Shown: piece by piece, positions 1 through 11,700 of the stretch | How positions within the stretch are numbered: the first letter of the stretch is position 1 | Layout of the letters: the number at the start of each line of letters is the position of its first letter | DNA from: Zygnema cylindricum | Lineage: Eukaryota > Streptophyta > Zygnematophyceae > Zygnematales > Zygnemataceae | Direction of reading: 5' to 3' | Assembly: GCA_037447655.1 (NCBI GenBank) | Contig: JBBHKE010001064.1 | Span: forward strand, 129,816-176,676 | Length of the DNA: 46,861 nucleotides | Notes under the pieces: generated by a model | The model's input: only the letters and a program-made list of their open reading frames with translations | Database searches by the model: none | What the model was told of the DNA's origin: nothing | Translations under genes and position numbers: made by a program

Positions 1-145
1 CCCTTTCCTCCCTCTCTCCCTCCTACCTCTTTCCCTCTCTCCCACTCCCCCCCCCCCCCCCTCTCCTCCTTCCCTCTCTCTCACTCCCTCTCCCTCTCTC
101 CCCCCCCTCTCTCCCTTTCCCTCCTCACACACACACATACACACG
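1..145. repeat. CT-rich low-complexity tract ending in an AC microsatellite
   Basis: About 125 bases are almost pure pyrimidine on the plus strand (CCCTCTCT-type units with a C homopolymer near 49-61), followed by a short ACACAC run. No coding sense is visible. It probably lies in the intron of the gene whose last exon is called at 422-587. Confidence 0.9.
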
Positions 146-421
146 TACAACCATATTTTTGTCGGCCATTGCAAGAAAGCAATTAAAAGGATTAAATCAA
201 TGATTCTCCAAAGTTTAAAAGTTTGTCGAGTTGTGAAATGTCTTTTTTTCAACTTTTGTTGCTTAAAAATAAAAAAATGTATCTAGCTGAATATTCATGT
301 GTGTCAATGTCACGTCTTTTTCATTAGAGAAAAAAAAACACCGTTGTGAAAAGTCTTCGTTAACTCTTTGAAGAAAACAACCTAAATCAACTCCTGAAAG
401 TCACCTGTTTTTGTTGTCAAG

Positions 422-587
422 GTGGTTCATAAACGGCGCCAAGATTTTTGAAGTTTCGGGATTCTCCAAAAATGTTTACGTTTATGTCGTTTCGTGGCGT
501 GGAGCCGATCCCTATTGGGCTGGACACCTGTCTTTTGCAGACCAGCCGTACTATTTTACCGTACAGGGAATCTCAGTCACATACTGA
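422..587 (+). CDS. Terminal exon of an unidentified gene (5' part outside the window)
   Basis: A splice acceptor (TTTTGTTGTCAAG) at 409-421 opens a reading frame with one leftover base that runs from WFINGAKIFEV to a TGA stop at 585-587. The 54 codons encode an aromatic, Val-rich segment containing VSWRGADPYWAGHLSF and a C-terminal FTVQGISVTY, which reads like a compact beta-rich domain end. I do not recognise the family. The open frames with ATG at 448 and 494 overlap it and look like shadows. The upstream exon would lie in the CT-rich stretch or before the window. The call rests on the acceptor and on the protein-like composition only; an unspliced pseudogene fragment is possible. Confidence 0.5.
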
Positions 588-1942
588 GAGGAAATGCACT
601 ATTGACAAAATCGGCAACATTGTTTGGTTGGGATTGCCGTATTTTGAAACTCGACCATACGAGGTTTGCTTGCATGAACCGATCAGATTTGAGAAGAAAG
701 TGTAACATGATCTTTTTTTTGAATGTGGATTATAAGTCAAACATCCTAGTTCTAGTTGTTCTTTAGTTTCTCTACTAGAATGTTTACTTGTATGGAGCAC
801 CTTGTGATATGTTTGAGGAATAAAAGGAAATGTTGTTTAAATAGATGGGATGGAACTTTGATAGTTGCGGGGGGGTGTCTTTAGACACTTGGGGCACACG
901 GCATCTTACCATAGGCTATTCACCATCTTACCGTTGGCTATTATATTTTTTTGAAGTACACCATTCTATGGTGTGGAATATAAAAAGCCGACCATTTATG
1001 GAATTATATTGTCGTGTGATGTTTGGTTGTATGCACATTTTTTTGTGGTTTTGGCCTTTTCTTTTGTCTTTGTAAAACCTATTGCAACATATGCTTTTAG
1101 ACTGTTTTGTTGGGTTTTGGCCTTTTATTGTCTTTTGTAAACCTGTTCAACATACTATTTTTAAACTGTTTTGTTGAAAAAAAAAATCTATTAAGACAAA
1201 GCTCACGTTTGAGAGATGAGGGCCTACGTGAAGCAGTACCATTGCCATGAAAATATTTCTCATCGGACACAATGGACCAATCGGATTTACGTGTGTCGAC
1301 TCTTTAGTCTCTGTACAGGTTACTATAAGTTTATCATATTTTTAAATGTCAATTAGTCCACATTTGCTGAGCTAAAAATAAACCCTTAAGTGGTGGAAAA
1401 GGTAAAAAAAAAGACAAATTATTCATTGGACATGCCAAAAGTAGTCTCTCTGGTATAAGGAATGTAGAAAATAAGAAATCACCTACCCCTTTAACTTGAG
1501 AAATGCCAAAAAACATTACAACAACCTGAAGTCTAGACTGCATAGGGACGGTACATAGAATTGGATTGGAAGCATAGATCAAAAGTGCGAAATCGAATGC
1601 AGCATTCGTATTATATGTTCAGTATAAGTGTTTACGGGGCTTCCATGTGCAGCGTTTGGACTCGTTTCCGCGCTTTTAATCTATGATTGGAAGTAAGGAA
1701 ACGCGGCCAAATCCGTGTTTCTGGTTCAAACATCTAAACTGCGCGCAAACATGTCCGATATTCGACTGTACACCCCAATAGCCTAATAGGAAGGGTGGGA
1801 AATCTTTTCTTTCAATCGCAATCGTCGGATTAAAAATACGACAAATGTGCAAGGAAAAAAAGGATAAAGATGTCAGTGGCGAAAAAGACATAACAGCGAT
1901 ACTCTGTCTGCTGCTCGCACTTTTAGGGTGAGCTCGGCATTC
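588..1942. other. Intergenic region, no gene seen
   Basis: AT-rich sequence with T homopolymers, presumably the 3' flank of the exon ending at 587 followed by the 5' flank of the exonuclease gene. Two imperfect copies of a stretch around 'TTGTTGGGTTTTGGCC' and 'TTTTGTAAAACCTATT' occur near 1040-1170. The small frames here have no protein-like content. Confidence 0.6.
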
Positions 1943-2171
1943 ACTACACCGTGTATCGCTATTTGTGTTGAATTGTTGATGATTTTTTTGCCGCTTAGAA
2001 CACCTTTTCTCCGTGCACACTCGTTTAATTGGTAACGCGACGGTCGCGATTGAAAGGTAAGACTCTCACCTTCCGATTGGCGGTCTCCATTTTTATTATC
2101 GGACATCTGCGCAAGGACAAAAGATGTTAAGTGGAGAAAAAAATATCAACACTAATAACTGTATTAAACGG
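1943..2171. mobile_element. MITE-like element 1 (ACACCGTGTATCG termini), upstream of the exonuclease start
   Basis: The left end reads CACTACACCGTGTATCGC and the right end AACACTAATAAC, a degraded inverted copy of the left end. The interior shares TTTTCTCCGTGCACACT and, in inverse orientation, a segment around CACCTTCCGATTGGCG with the element at 15101-15334, so both belong to one family. No coding capacity. It ends about 40 bases before the proposed ATG at 2210, so it may supply 5' UTR or promoter sequence. Confidence 0.65.
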
Positions 2172-2209
2172 TAAAATCCCGTCAATACTCCAATTTGGCA
2201 ATTTGGCGA

Positions 2210-5200
2210 ATGTGCGCCTGTCGACGAATCGTGCTTCATTCGGAAGGCGATCAAAGCTCTGAAGGATATCCCTGTGGAGCTATTTCTTACCACCGTGACG
2301 CCATGGCGTGTAGAAACTGTCACATTCCGGGTAAAGTATTTGCTCCTTTAAAAAAATGAAGCCTGCTTTCTGATGCATCTGGCAAATGTTCTTCTGTTTT
2401 GGCTGGATTTTTTTTTTCCTATTGGTCCATAATTTAAAACCCTAAATGATGTTTGCAGCGATGTTTTGCATAATATTGAGTCTTTCTACTGCCATCTTCA
2501 TCAACGTTGTAATGCTTGAAGCCGAGGAAGAATACCAGACTGTTTTTTCAAAATGTAACAAATATCTGCTGTGTTTTAGGTCCTGACAGCCAAATTGTGG
2601 CAATATATTCTTTTGACAGGGCACATTGCCAAGCATTGCCCTAGCACTCTATGCTACAACTGCAACAGTTATGGGCACATGGCAAGAGATTGTCGATTAT
2701 CCAATCCTGCACAACGGTCGAATAACTCGTCAGTTCCACAAAGCGTTTTCCCTTACAGTACATACAGTTCCACTACGATTGAAGAATTTCTATCGTATGC
2801 TCCGTTCGATGTTACCATTACTGTCACAAAGGAGTCAGCTTCTGTAGACGCCTGGCTGAGAAGATATCCTGCCATGGTTTATGGTATGGATGTGGAATGG
2901 CGTCCAAATTTTCGGAAGGGCGAATCAAATCCACCAGCATTGTTACAGCTGGCAACACAGCAAGTTTGTCTTATAGTGCAGATACTACACATGGATAACT
3001 TTCCTGCGGTATGTATGTTCGATCATTTTCTCTTGCTCATTTTTTTTTCTGGTTTTTATACCGTTTTGTACATTAAAACACGTTTCTTCAACTTTTTGGA
3101 TTAGAAAATGTTCGTGATTTATCATAGGATGGGCTGGTCCAGGTTTCACTGAAGTGTTGATTTTCGATCAGCGACTCTGTGTAGAACTATTCTCTCTTTG
3201 GGGCTTGACAACATATAGCTACAAAATATTCTCCGATTTCTGCTGTATGGAAAGGAATGTAAGCATTTAGACAAAAAAACATGAAGAAATGTGGAACATG
3301 CAATGTCCCGAAACTCGTGAAATCGCTTTTGTCCTGTCTTTTCTTGACTGTTTTTGAACCAGGTACACCTAATTCTTAGAAAGTCATGTCCCAATGCTGT
3401 ACTTATGCGAATGTTCTTCTCCTGCTGAAGTTCAAGTACCGGAGATTCAAGTCATTCACCTCTTCTCTGAAACCTTTACGTCTTGGACGGAAGTTAACCA
3501 GCATTATTCTTTCTGTGGTCTTGCTCGTATGTCCATGTTACATTCTATCTGTTAGTGTAATTTGTGAGGCGAATCACACTTGCTTTGAACGAGTTTATTC
3601 ACTGAGGATCCTTCTATTCTGTTGTTATTGCTATTATTATTGCAGTCACTGATGGACATGCTGCGAGATCCGAGAGTGGAGCTTGCAGGTGTGGGCATCA
3701 ATGAGGACGCTAAGGTGAGAGAAGTTAAAGGCTGATACTAAACCTAACATCGCTATTAGAGTTAGTGAATCATTAGCGATAACACTTTATTAGAATTATC
3801 TACATTACATTGTATTTTGCCACGTGGCTCTTTATGAGCCACTTAACTAGATGATTTTACTAACACTAGTTTATGATTTTGGATTCAAAGAACAAGCACT
3901 CGAATTAGAGTTATTAACTCTAGTGGCGATTGGGCAGTGTAGTTCTTGTCTCTGAGTGGACCGATACAGTCAGAAATTAAGCTTGTCACTTTTCGGGAGC
4001 ATTTGCCATGTCATTTGAGAAATTGTAGAAGCCAGTGTTGGCTCAATTCAAAGTGTTTAAAGGCGAGGCTGGAAGCTGGCAGAGAAAACGTCCACAAACA
4101 TCACAAGATCAAAGGTTAGGAGCAGTTGTAGGCTGATAAAACTTGTTGCAGTTTCTGGAGGGGGGTCTCTTATGTTGTTACTTTTTGCCTGCAGCAAATG
4201 AAATAAATGTGCATTTATCGACTTGTAATGGTAGGCTGCCAATCTGGAAGTATGTGACTGGGTGACGCTGGTCCATATTCTTGATAATCAAATAAACCTA
4301 GATAACCTGGAATACTTGCCTGGACCAAAACTGATATCAATAGATAATAATCTCTGGCATCATGGCTTTCGCATTTTAGAACGACATTGTTTGTCACGTT
4401 GCAATTGCCAGCAATGGTCATAGAATACATCATGGACTGCAATGTTTAGTAGTCGTGCTCTTTTGTATCCGCAAATCAGAAACATGCATGCAAACTTGTC
4501 AGGTATTCTCCCCTCTCCCCGCCCCTCTCTCTCTCTCGCTCTTCCTTTCCCGCTTCCACTGCCTCTCTTTCTCCCCCTCTCCCTCCCCCTCCCCCTCCCT
4601 CTCCCGCTCTCTCCCCCTCTCCCTCCCTCCCGATTTCCGATGCTTGTGTTAACTCGTTCCGGCGCCGATGTGACGGTCCTTTTACCAATTGTTGTTTATC
4701 ATTATTTATTTTTTTTTTTCAACATGTTGGTTCTGATGGACCTCTTTTTCTTTCCAGAAATTGAAAGACGACTGTGGATGGCCCTGTGAGGGTCTTGTGG
4801 ACCTCAGCACCCTCGCAAAGAATTGCATACCAGAGGTTGGTCTCAAGACGAGCTTAAAGGTACAGGAAGCCTATTGTCGCCTCTTTTTTTCCATTGAAAT
4901 TTCATTCTGATGTTTATGGGATGATAGCTGTAAACTGGCCGTCAGGTTTGTTCGTTTGAATGTTATCGGATGTTACTTTTTTTTCCACGTCCAAAATATG
5001 TCGCTGAAAAACGTGTGCCGTGTTTTTTTTCTATATATTACTGTTATCAATTAATACCAATATAAACCCCATGCACCCCCCGCACGTTTTTTTTTGTGTA
5101 TATTTGTGTTGATTTTGATCAATTTTGAATTGGCAAGGCTGGTTTAAACCGCTTAAAGAATTTTTGTTAAGAATAAAACTTCTGGTGTTATCAACACTAT

Positions 5201-6757
5201 TTTGTGGTCAGTGGCCAATAAAACCGCATCAAATTAGTATTATGAACGCTACTAACGATTCAGGTGTAGTATTGTTTACAGAAGAAGTGATGTTTGAATG
5301 ACCTGCTCCAAATATGGCATCAGGTCATAGTTTTTATGTGTTCAAAGACTGTACGGATCTTACCATGTTTTTGATTGCTATCCAACCGTTTGCTGTCGAC
5401 TATATTCCACTGCTAAGCCATTTGGTTCTCATCTATATGTTGATGTTAAACCATTAAGAGCTTGTTAGACCTATTCCAGCCTGGGTGCAAACTAGTGTTG
5501 TATATCGGAGGCCCTCAGCCGATAATGGATATGTACCTTTTGGGGCTTACTGATATCGATCTTTCACTGTAAATATCTTGTATTGGACATATCTGCAACA
5601 TTTACATTTTCAATTTTCCCGATATAAGATATCGCAATAGCAACCATACTTCTTAGGGGATTATCGAAGTGCAACCTTTTGTATGGCCATCTCAAGTAAT
5701 GGTCCACGTCGGCTGCGGTTTTCTATTTTCGCATTTTTGCAGGTAACTCAAAAGTTCAAATAGTTTTCTAGCAATTGCAATTGACGAGTGTTCTTCCATT
5801 TGGTGAAGCGTGACAACCTACATTATCGGTAATGACTGTGCTGTCACATGACAAGGTGTGACATCTTTCGTTATTCGCAATCTAGGACGGTCACACCTTA
5901 AACACAGTATTGTAGTACGTTTTGTAGTACGCTCAAGAACTTACTGTATACTATATTACTATATCATATAGTACGACCGATATAATTTCTCGCGATATTT
6001 ATTGGTCAGAAGCAATTTATTGCCGATAACGATTTTGTTCAAAAACTGATAATATCAGTAACTTGACCAACCGATAAAATAGCAAATCGGTGGTCCGGCC
6101 ACTGATGTAAAACATTAATACAAACCTCGAGCTGAGAGCTAGATAAGATAGTTCAAATTAAACAAACAAATTGTTTGTTTTGTTTGCAATATCAAACAAA
6201 ACAAATCATCGTTGCTTTTAAATTCAAGATTGTGTGGCTCTTTCAAGTCCGGAAGCTGTTTCTGACTTGTTTTGGTGAATTTTGTTCTAAATGGTGAATG
6301 CTCTGTCATTTTCTGTACAGGTTTTGATGTATTCAGCCTTTTGCTCCAACGTTTTGCTTTGTTGTTTCTGATACATTTGTCACCTTGCTCGGGTTCACTT
6401 TGTTGCTAAGGATATTTTAGCAAATACTTCACATTTCAACGAATACAAACTGGTGTCAAACATGAAGTCTTCAATGCTTTATAGGGTTCAGTACTGTTGT
6501 CCATCAAACAATTGAAGTACGAAAATGATAAAGAACTTCCGTGAGCTTTGCTGCCTTCTGTTTATCTAGCCTTTTGTTTTTGAGGTTTTTTGCAGGCACT
6601 TGCAAAACGGGTGTTTAACGTTGACATATCAAAAGCGGTGACATTGAGTGATTGGGAAAAATACGACCTTTCTCCACAGCAGATAAGATATGCGGCACTC
6701 GACGCCTGGATATGCTCTGAACTTCACACAGCCTTCACTCAAGGAAAAGTTTACTAG
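2210..6757 (+). CDS. Werner-type 3'-5' exonuclease with two CCHC zinc knuckles (5 exons)
   Basis: Exons: 2210-2330, 2620-3008, 3646-3714, 4758-4859, 6596-6757 (stop TAG). All introns are GT-AG and phases match, giving 280 aa. Residues 34-47 and 52-65 are two canonical zinc knuckles (C-x2-C-x4-H-x4-C); the first is split by intron 1. Residues from about 95 form a DEDDy exonuclease fold: motif I has D131 and E133 (GMDVEWRP), motif II D191 (GVGINEDAKK), motif III Y259 and D263 (YAALDAW). All four catalytic acids and the Tyr are kept, so the enzyme should be active on DNA or RNA 3' ends. The family is that of the WRN exonuclease domain and plant WRN-like exonucleases, which lack a helicase. The start ATG at 2210 is the first in the open frame after a stop at 2165; an earlier exon cannot be excluded. 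Intron 3 carries a CT-rich tract and a MITE; intron 4 (1.7 kb) carries other repeats. Confidence 0.85.
3744..3943. mobile_element. MITE-like element 2 in intron 3 of the exonuclease gene
   Basis: The left end (TAACATCGCTATTAGAGTTA) and the right end (CTCTAGTGGCGATTGGGCAG) are inverted copies. The interior TTTTGCCACGTGGCTC and GAGCCACTTAAC is itself an inverted pair and recurs in inverse orientation in the element at 10626-10836, so the two are one family. It starts about 30 bases after the 5' splice site of exon 3. Confidence 0.65.
4515..4635. repeat. CT-rich low-complexity tract in intron 3 of the exonuclease gene
   Basis: About 120 bases of CCCTCTCC-type units, similar in style to the tract at the window start. 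It gives spurious Leu/Pro/Ser-rich frames on the plus strand and Glu/Gly/Arg-rich frames on the minus strand. Confidence 0.9.
5160..5275. mobile_element. MITE fragment in intron 4 of the exonuclease gene
   Basis: Contains GGTGTTATCAACACTATTTT and ends with CGCTACTAACGATTCAGGTG, the terminal motif of the MITE superfamily seen throughout the window (CGCTAATAACGAT-GGCGGTGTAG). Only one clear terminus is visible. Confidence 0.45.
5493..6105. mobile_element. Possible non-autonomous hAT-like element in intron 4
   Basis: The left edge reads CTAGTGTTGTATATCGG and the right edge GGTCCGGCCACTGATG. CAGTG/CACTG-type termini are typical of hAT elements, and the interior is rich in ATATCG and CCGATA motifs on both strands. 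A similar edge (CTAGTGTTGGGTATCGGG) recurs at 27053. No transposase frame is present and no 8-bp target duplication was found by eye, so the class is uncertain. Confidence 0.35.
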
Positions 6758-8337
6758 TCTTTCTTCTACTTGTATCTCTCGTAAAGTTTTTACTTTTTTG
6801 TACATTTTTAGTTCTACAATCTTGGTGCTTTGACTGCTCCTTAGTCACAAGTATTTTTTTTTTTTTTTTTTTTAAGCAGCTTTTTTTGTTTGTGGTTTTC
6901 AAATATATCAAATGTACAGCATACCGGAAGTCGAAGACTGGAAAGCAAAAAGATAAACGTTGAGGAAAAGAAACTTTGAGGAAAAGTTTAAGGGAAAGCT
7001 AGACTAGACAGAGCGATCAGGGTCTATCTTTCAATTCAGATTTTTTTTTTTTTAAAAGGAAATTGAGCTACAGTGCTTAGCAAGCTTTGAAATGTTAGGA
7101 AAAATCCCGAGATGGAGGTTCATCATTCAGTTCTTGAACTTACTCATTTGTCATTTACCATTTGTCATTCATTTAAAGTGTACAGAATTGCACACTTGGT
7201 TGAAAATGTTATAGAATGATAAAGAGATGAAGATTTTATTTTATTTGAAAGTTGAGTTTTGGGTGTTGATAAACTGCACCCCTGGATCACAATGAAAATT
7301 CTCCAGCTAGTGTACATCATAGCAGCAACAGCAAGTCTAATATCTGACAAATTCAGGTTTGTCACCAATACACACACGTCACATGTACAACTAGAACCAT
7401 TTTATTCTTAGTACAGCAACCAATGTCATCATCATCGCTCTCCACACTATTACACTACACTATTACTCTCGCTATAGAATTACACTACTGCCCCTCTTCA
7501 TCAAGAATTAGGGGACAAACTGTACTAGTCACGATCTGAACAATGGCTACCAGTATTGATTAGTGAAATCTCAATGTATGTAACATAATTATGATTAGCT
7601 ATCTCAACAAAATTCTTGTTGCAACAAGATTCTGTAATCACTTACATCTGCTTTTCTATGCTTTTCCAGTTTCGTTTCGGCTTTTCCTTTCTTTTGTTTC
7701 CATGTACTCGGATGGTTCACCGCACCAGTTACCAAAACTCATTGTTTTAATAAAGCTTATCACACTTACATGAGCTTGGAGGAAACAAATGCCCAAAGCG
7801 TAGGACCAAAGCTCGGACCACTGGAGAATGACGACTTTGGCTCTTCAACCACTCAGATCAATTCCTAATGTGTACATTCCACAACCGTAACATAAACATA
7901 GGCAGGCGAGAATGGCATTGAAGGATATTGGCAATGTGACAACAACTCCACAGAAAATGCCACTCCAATTGCCACTTGTAAAGTGCAACTGGACCCCGGG
8001 GAAGGTTTCCACTGAGAGATCTCTCATCCTGCCATAGTGGCCAACAATAACAAGAATTAACTTGACTGACATTTTTATAACGAAGGTGTTTCCCATGAGC
8101 TCCATGTGCTATCAATGCCGTTTTATAAATGACTGACAAACTCACACAACACCTAAGTGATACACCAACTAAGAACAAAGTACGTTTTTGCTCTACACTG
8201 TTTGATGCCAACCAATCACAAGTTGCTTTATATAACGATCATCTCAAAACAAAGCTCAGGATCCATATTCACATTTTTGGAATCAATGACCGAGCCAACT
8301 TGTTAACGCATATATTGCACCTGTTCATGAAGTAAAA
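6758..8337. other. Convergent intergenic region between the exonuclease and 59K genes
   Basis: Holds the 3' flank of the exonuclease gene, a T homopolymer at about 6849-6873 and AT-rich sequence. A minus-strand frame at 7845-8105 encodes a hydrophobic C-terminal segment, but a second frame overlaps it, it has no clear splice sites, and I do not recognise it; I do not call it a gene. Confidence 0.5.
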
Positions 8338-8625
8338 AAATGATGATTGTGATTATGATGATGATGATGATGATGGTGAAAACGATGATGATGATGATAA
8401 CGATGATGATGATGATGGAAATGATGAAGATTATTACGATGATGATGATGATGGTGATGATGAAGATTATTACGATGATGATGACGATGATGATGATTAT
8501 GACGATTATGATGATTATGATTAAGATGATGAAATATCATGATTATTATGATGATGATATGATGATGAGATGATATGATAATGATGACAACGACAATGAA
8601 GCGATGGTGACAATGATGACGATCC
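8338..8625. repeat. GAT/ATG trinucleotide microsatellite
   Basis: About 290 bases of imperfect (GAT)n on the plus strand with AAC, TAT and GAA interruptions, increasingly degraded toward 8625. It lies about 130 bases beyond the stop codon of the 59K gene, in the convergent intergenic region. Met/Asp-rich and His-rich frames across it are artefacts of the repeat. Confidence 0.95.
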
Positions 8626-8751
8626 ATCAAATTTTACTCCAATTGCAGATAAAAAAAAATACATGTTAGTTAAGCGGCTTGTATTGCCTTTGTCAAGGAT
8701 ATCTGGTAATCTCCACCAGAAAAGAAATAACTTGTCACACATCTAATCCTT

Positions 8752-11700
8752 CTATGCCGGTGTTCTTCTTGTATTCTCCTGAACGAGATATGAAGCCCAG
8801 ACAGGATCTGATGGAGGTGATGGCTCCAACCAATGCCCGGGTATTCGACTGCAATATCCAGAGGGCAAACCAGGTCTACGAGTTAGTAGGAGGAGATGTA
8901 CCTTAACAAAAACAACAACATCAACAACCAACGATCTCAACAACCTCTAAATGAAGAATGTACAGCAGGAAGTATTAAAACAATCTTTAAAAACAGCCAC
9001 AGTGTAAAAGAGTTCGCAAAATAAATTGATTCAGCAAAAACCACAGGCTGAATTTTTAAAGGCACAATACAAAACAAAATGTTATCGCAAGAACATTAGA
9101 AATTTGAAAATGGACAGAGAATGAAAAAAACCTTCCACCAGGCATGATGAAAGCATCCCAATGGCGCCGAACCTGCACATAAAACCGAAGGGTCAAGGTT
9201 TAAACAAGATGAGAAGTACCTATTTAAAGGTCATAAATGGGTGGTTTTGACTCATGACTGAAATTTTTGACAGAAACGTTATGTGTCAAACTGTAGTCTT
9301 ATACGCGGATTGGGGAAAGAAGGGGACGGTTATTTTTCATGTTCAACATATTTGTTACTACACTAAACATTAAATCGGGACTCTTATAAACATGCAATGG
9401 GACTGGGACAACCATTAAAGTCATGTGAGAAGAATGCCTATTATTTGGACAAAGAAGAAGCATCCTATGCAATAGAGATGTGAAAACGAACCAAAGAGCT
9501 GCAAGAGGATTTCAAGTGACAACAGTGTAAAGGATAAAAACGTGGTTGTGCATGGAAAGCGTGGGTTAGGATAGAAAATAAAAGCCATCTTCCCTTAATG
9601 TGACTAACCACAGAAAAAGCCATCTTCCCTTAATGTGACTAACCACAGAATAACGGAGGACCAAATCACATGTAGAAGGACAACGTTTATGAGGTTCACA
9701 TTAAGATTCAATAATAAAAGGGCTTTATTCGACCATAGTCACCTTGAAGGATCAATGTACTCACCTCCACTAGACGGCTCATGCTCCACCGACTGCCATA
9801 ATAATAGTTGTACACATCTGCATCTAAGTGGGCCATCTCTTCTCCCCTTTGTCCTCTGTTACGATCTTCTTTCCTGGCATGGCCTGACCTTTCCTCAAAC
9901 TCTTCCAACTGTTTCCTATCCCTACTTCCCCTTCCTCCCCCCTCAATCTGCTCTGTTTCATCCATACTAGTGTGGATCTCTCTTTGAATCATCTCACTCG
10001 ATCGATTTGCATTTTCTTCGCGCCTGGGACTATCCACATCTATGTTTGTCCCCTCTTCTCCATATTGACCCCTTTCATGTCCTTCGGCTTTCCGACGTCT
10101 CTCACCTCCCGTTGCCACTTCCCCTTTACCTACTCCATCAAGAATCCCAGCTTCCACTACTGTCAATACGTCTTGGTTGCCCTGTATCGAAGCCACCTCC
10201 TCTATTTTGTCTATATCGGCTTCATCTTTTTCTTCTCGAATGGCAGCAACAATCGTGGGTTCCTCACTTGGTTTCCTTGAGATTATGGGTTCTTCATCTG
10301 TTTTCCTCGAGGTTATAAGTTCTTCAGTTGTTTTCCTTGAGGTTATTGGTTCTTCACTTGTTATCCTTGAGCTCATGGGTTCGTCAATTGTTTTCCTCAA
10401 GGTAACGGGTTCTTCACTTGTTTGTTTAGAAGTCAAAGCCCACTTAGTCGCTTGTTCTGCATTGGCTATGGCCGCTGCAGTTTGGCTGGTTGCCACCATC
10501 CTCTCTTCTTCCTCCACTGCCGCTTTCACTCTCTCCATAAACTTATCATCCTCGTCGGGCAACAAATGACCTGATGAGCATATCGATCGACATGTACATC
10601 TCATGCAAACCTTAGGAACTGCTCAAGTGCACTGCTCATAGCTAATAGAGTTAATCACTCTAATACGTGTGAGTGTGCTTTCAGCTCAAAATCATAAATT
10701 AATGTTAATAACACTATTTAGTTAAGTGGCCCATAAATAGCCACATGGCAAAACAAATATTACGCGCAGTTAATCAATCAAGTGCTAACACTAATGATTC
10801 ACTAACTCTAATAGCGGTGGGCAGTGCGGTGTAGTGACAGACCAGCATTAAACCTCATTTATTTACCTCATGCATTCTAGTTAAAACAAGAAAGAGTAGA
10901 CAACACTAAATATAGACTAAACAATGCACAAAAAACAACACATTTCAGGTCCTCATCTGGCAGCAACTACTCTAAGGAGGAAAAAACAAACAAAAATAAA
11001 TAAAAATCACCAGTGAAGATGCTCACCCTGACGCCGGAGCTTAGCTATACGAAGATCCCTCAGTTCCTGCAGGTGCTCCAACATAAGAACCATCTCCAAC
11101 TGCAAAAGAACAGTAGGAAAAATCAAAACCAATGTGTATATTAGCAAATGGGACCATTGCATTCACACAGTAATACACAGAGCAGTCAAAAACGTTGGAA
11201 AACCTGATAAATTCCCTCCTGGTGAAGTTTTGATTATTTTCTAAACTGCGAAAGGTCTGGATGGAGAACAATAAAGTCTGAATACTGTAAAGAAAAAGCT
11301 CAGATAAACTCGCCCAAGAAGGCTATAGAAGAAGAGGTCATTAATAATCCCTTTTTCCACTTGTGAAACACTGAATCCTGCGGTTTCCAAGATCACTTGT
11401 AATGATTTGTACAGAAATTTACGAGGAAATATCGCCAACTCATCTCCCAAAGAACCAATATTATTTGATTGTATATGGTGACAGAATAAGCCTTTTCATT
11501 TCTGTAGGACTGGGGCATTCATTAGAACAGAATCACGCATTATTCTTTCTAGTCAACATGCAAAAGGTATGGGATTGCAATGCGACGATGATTAATCATA
11601 CCATTTTCTGCTAATTGTATTAATCACCGACATTCTCCAAACAGATAGAAATTACATACATAAAAGCACATAAAGCATATCATAGTTATATTACGTAAAA

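Noticed and set aside
4442-4789. Leu/Pro-rich plus-strand frame and Glu/Gly/Arg-rich minus-strand frame
   Set aside because: Low-complexity CT tract inside intron 3 of the exonuclease gene.
7845-8211. Two overlapping minus-strand frames, one hydrophobic
   Set aside because: No splice sites, no recognised family and two equally long competing frames; kept only as a remark.
8325-8630. His-rich and Met/Asp-rich open frames
   Set aside because: They are translations of the GAT trinucleotide repeat on the two strands.
8679-8906. Plus-strand frame of 75 codons
   Set aside because: It lies opposite exon 8 of the 59K gene, whose minus-strand reading matches PDCD7 and has splice signals and phase.
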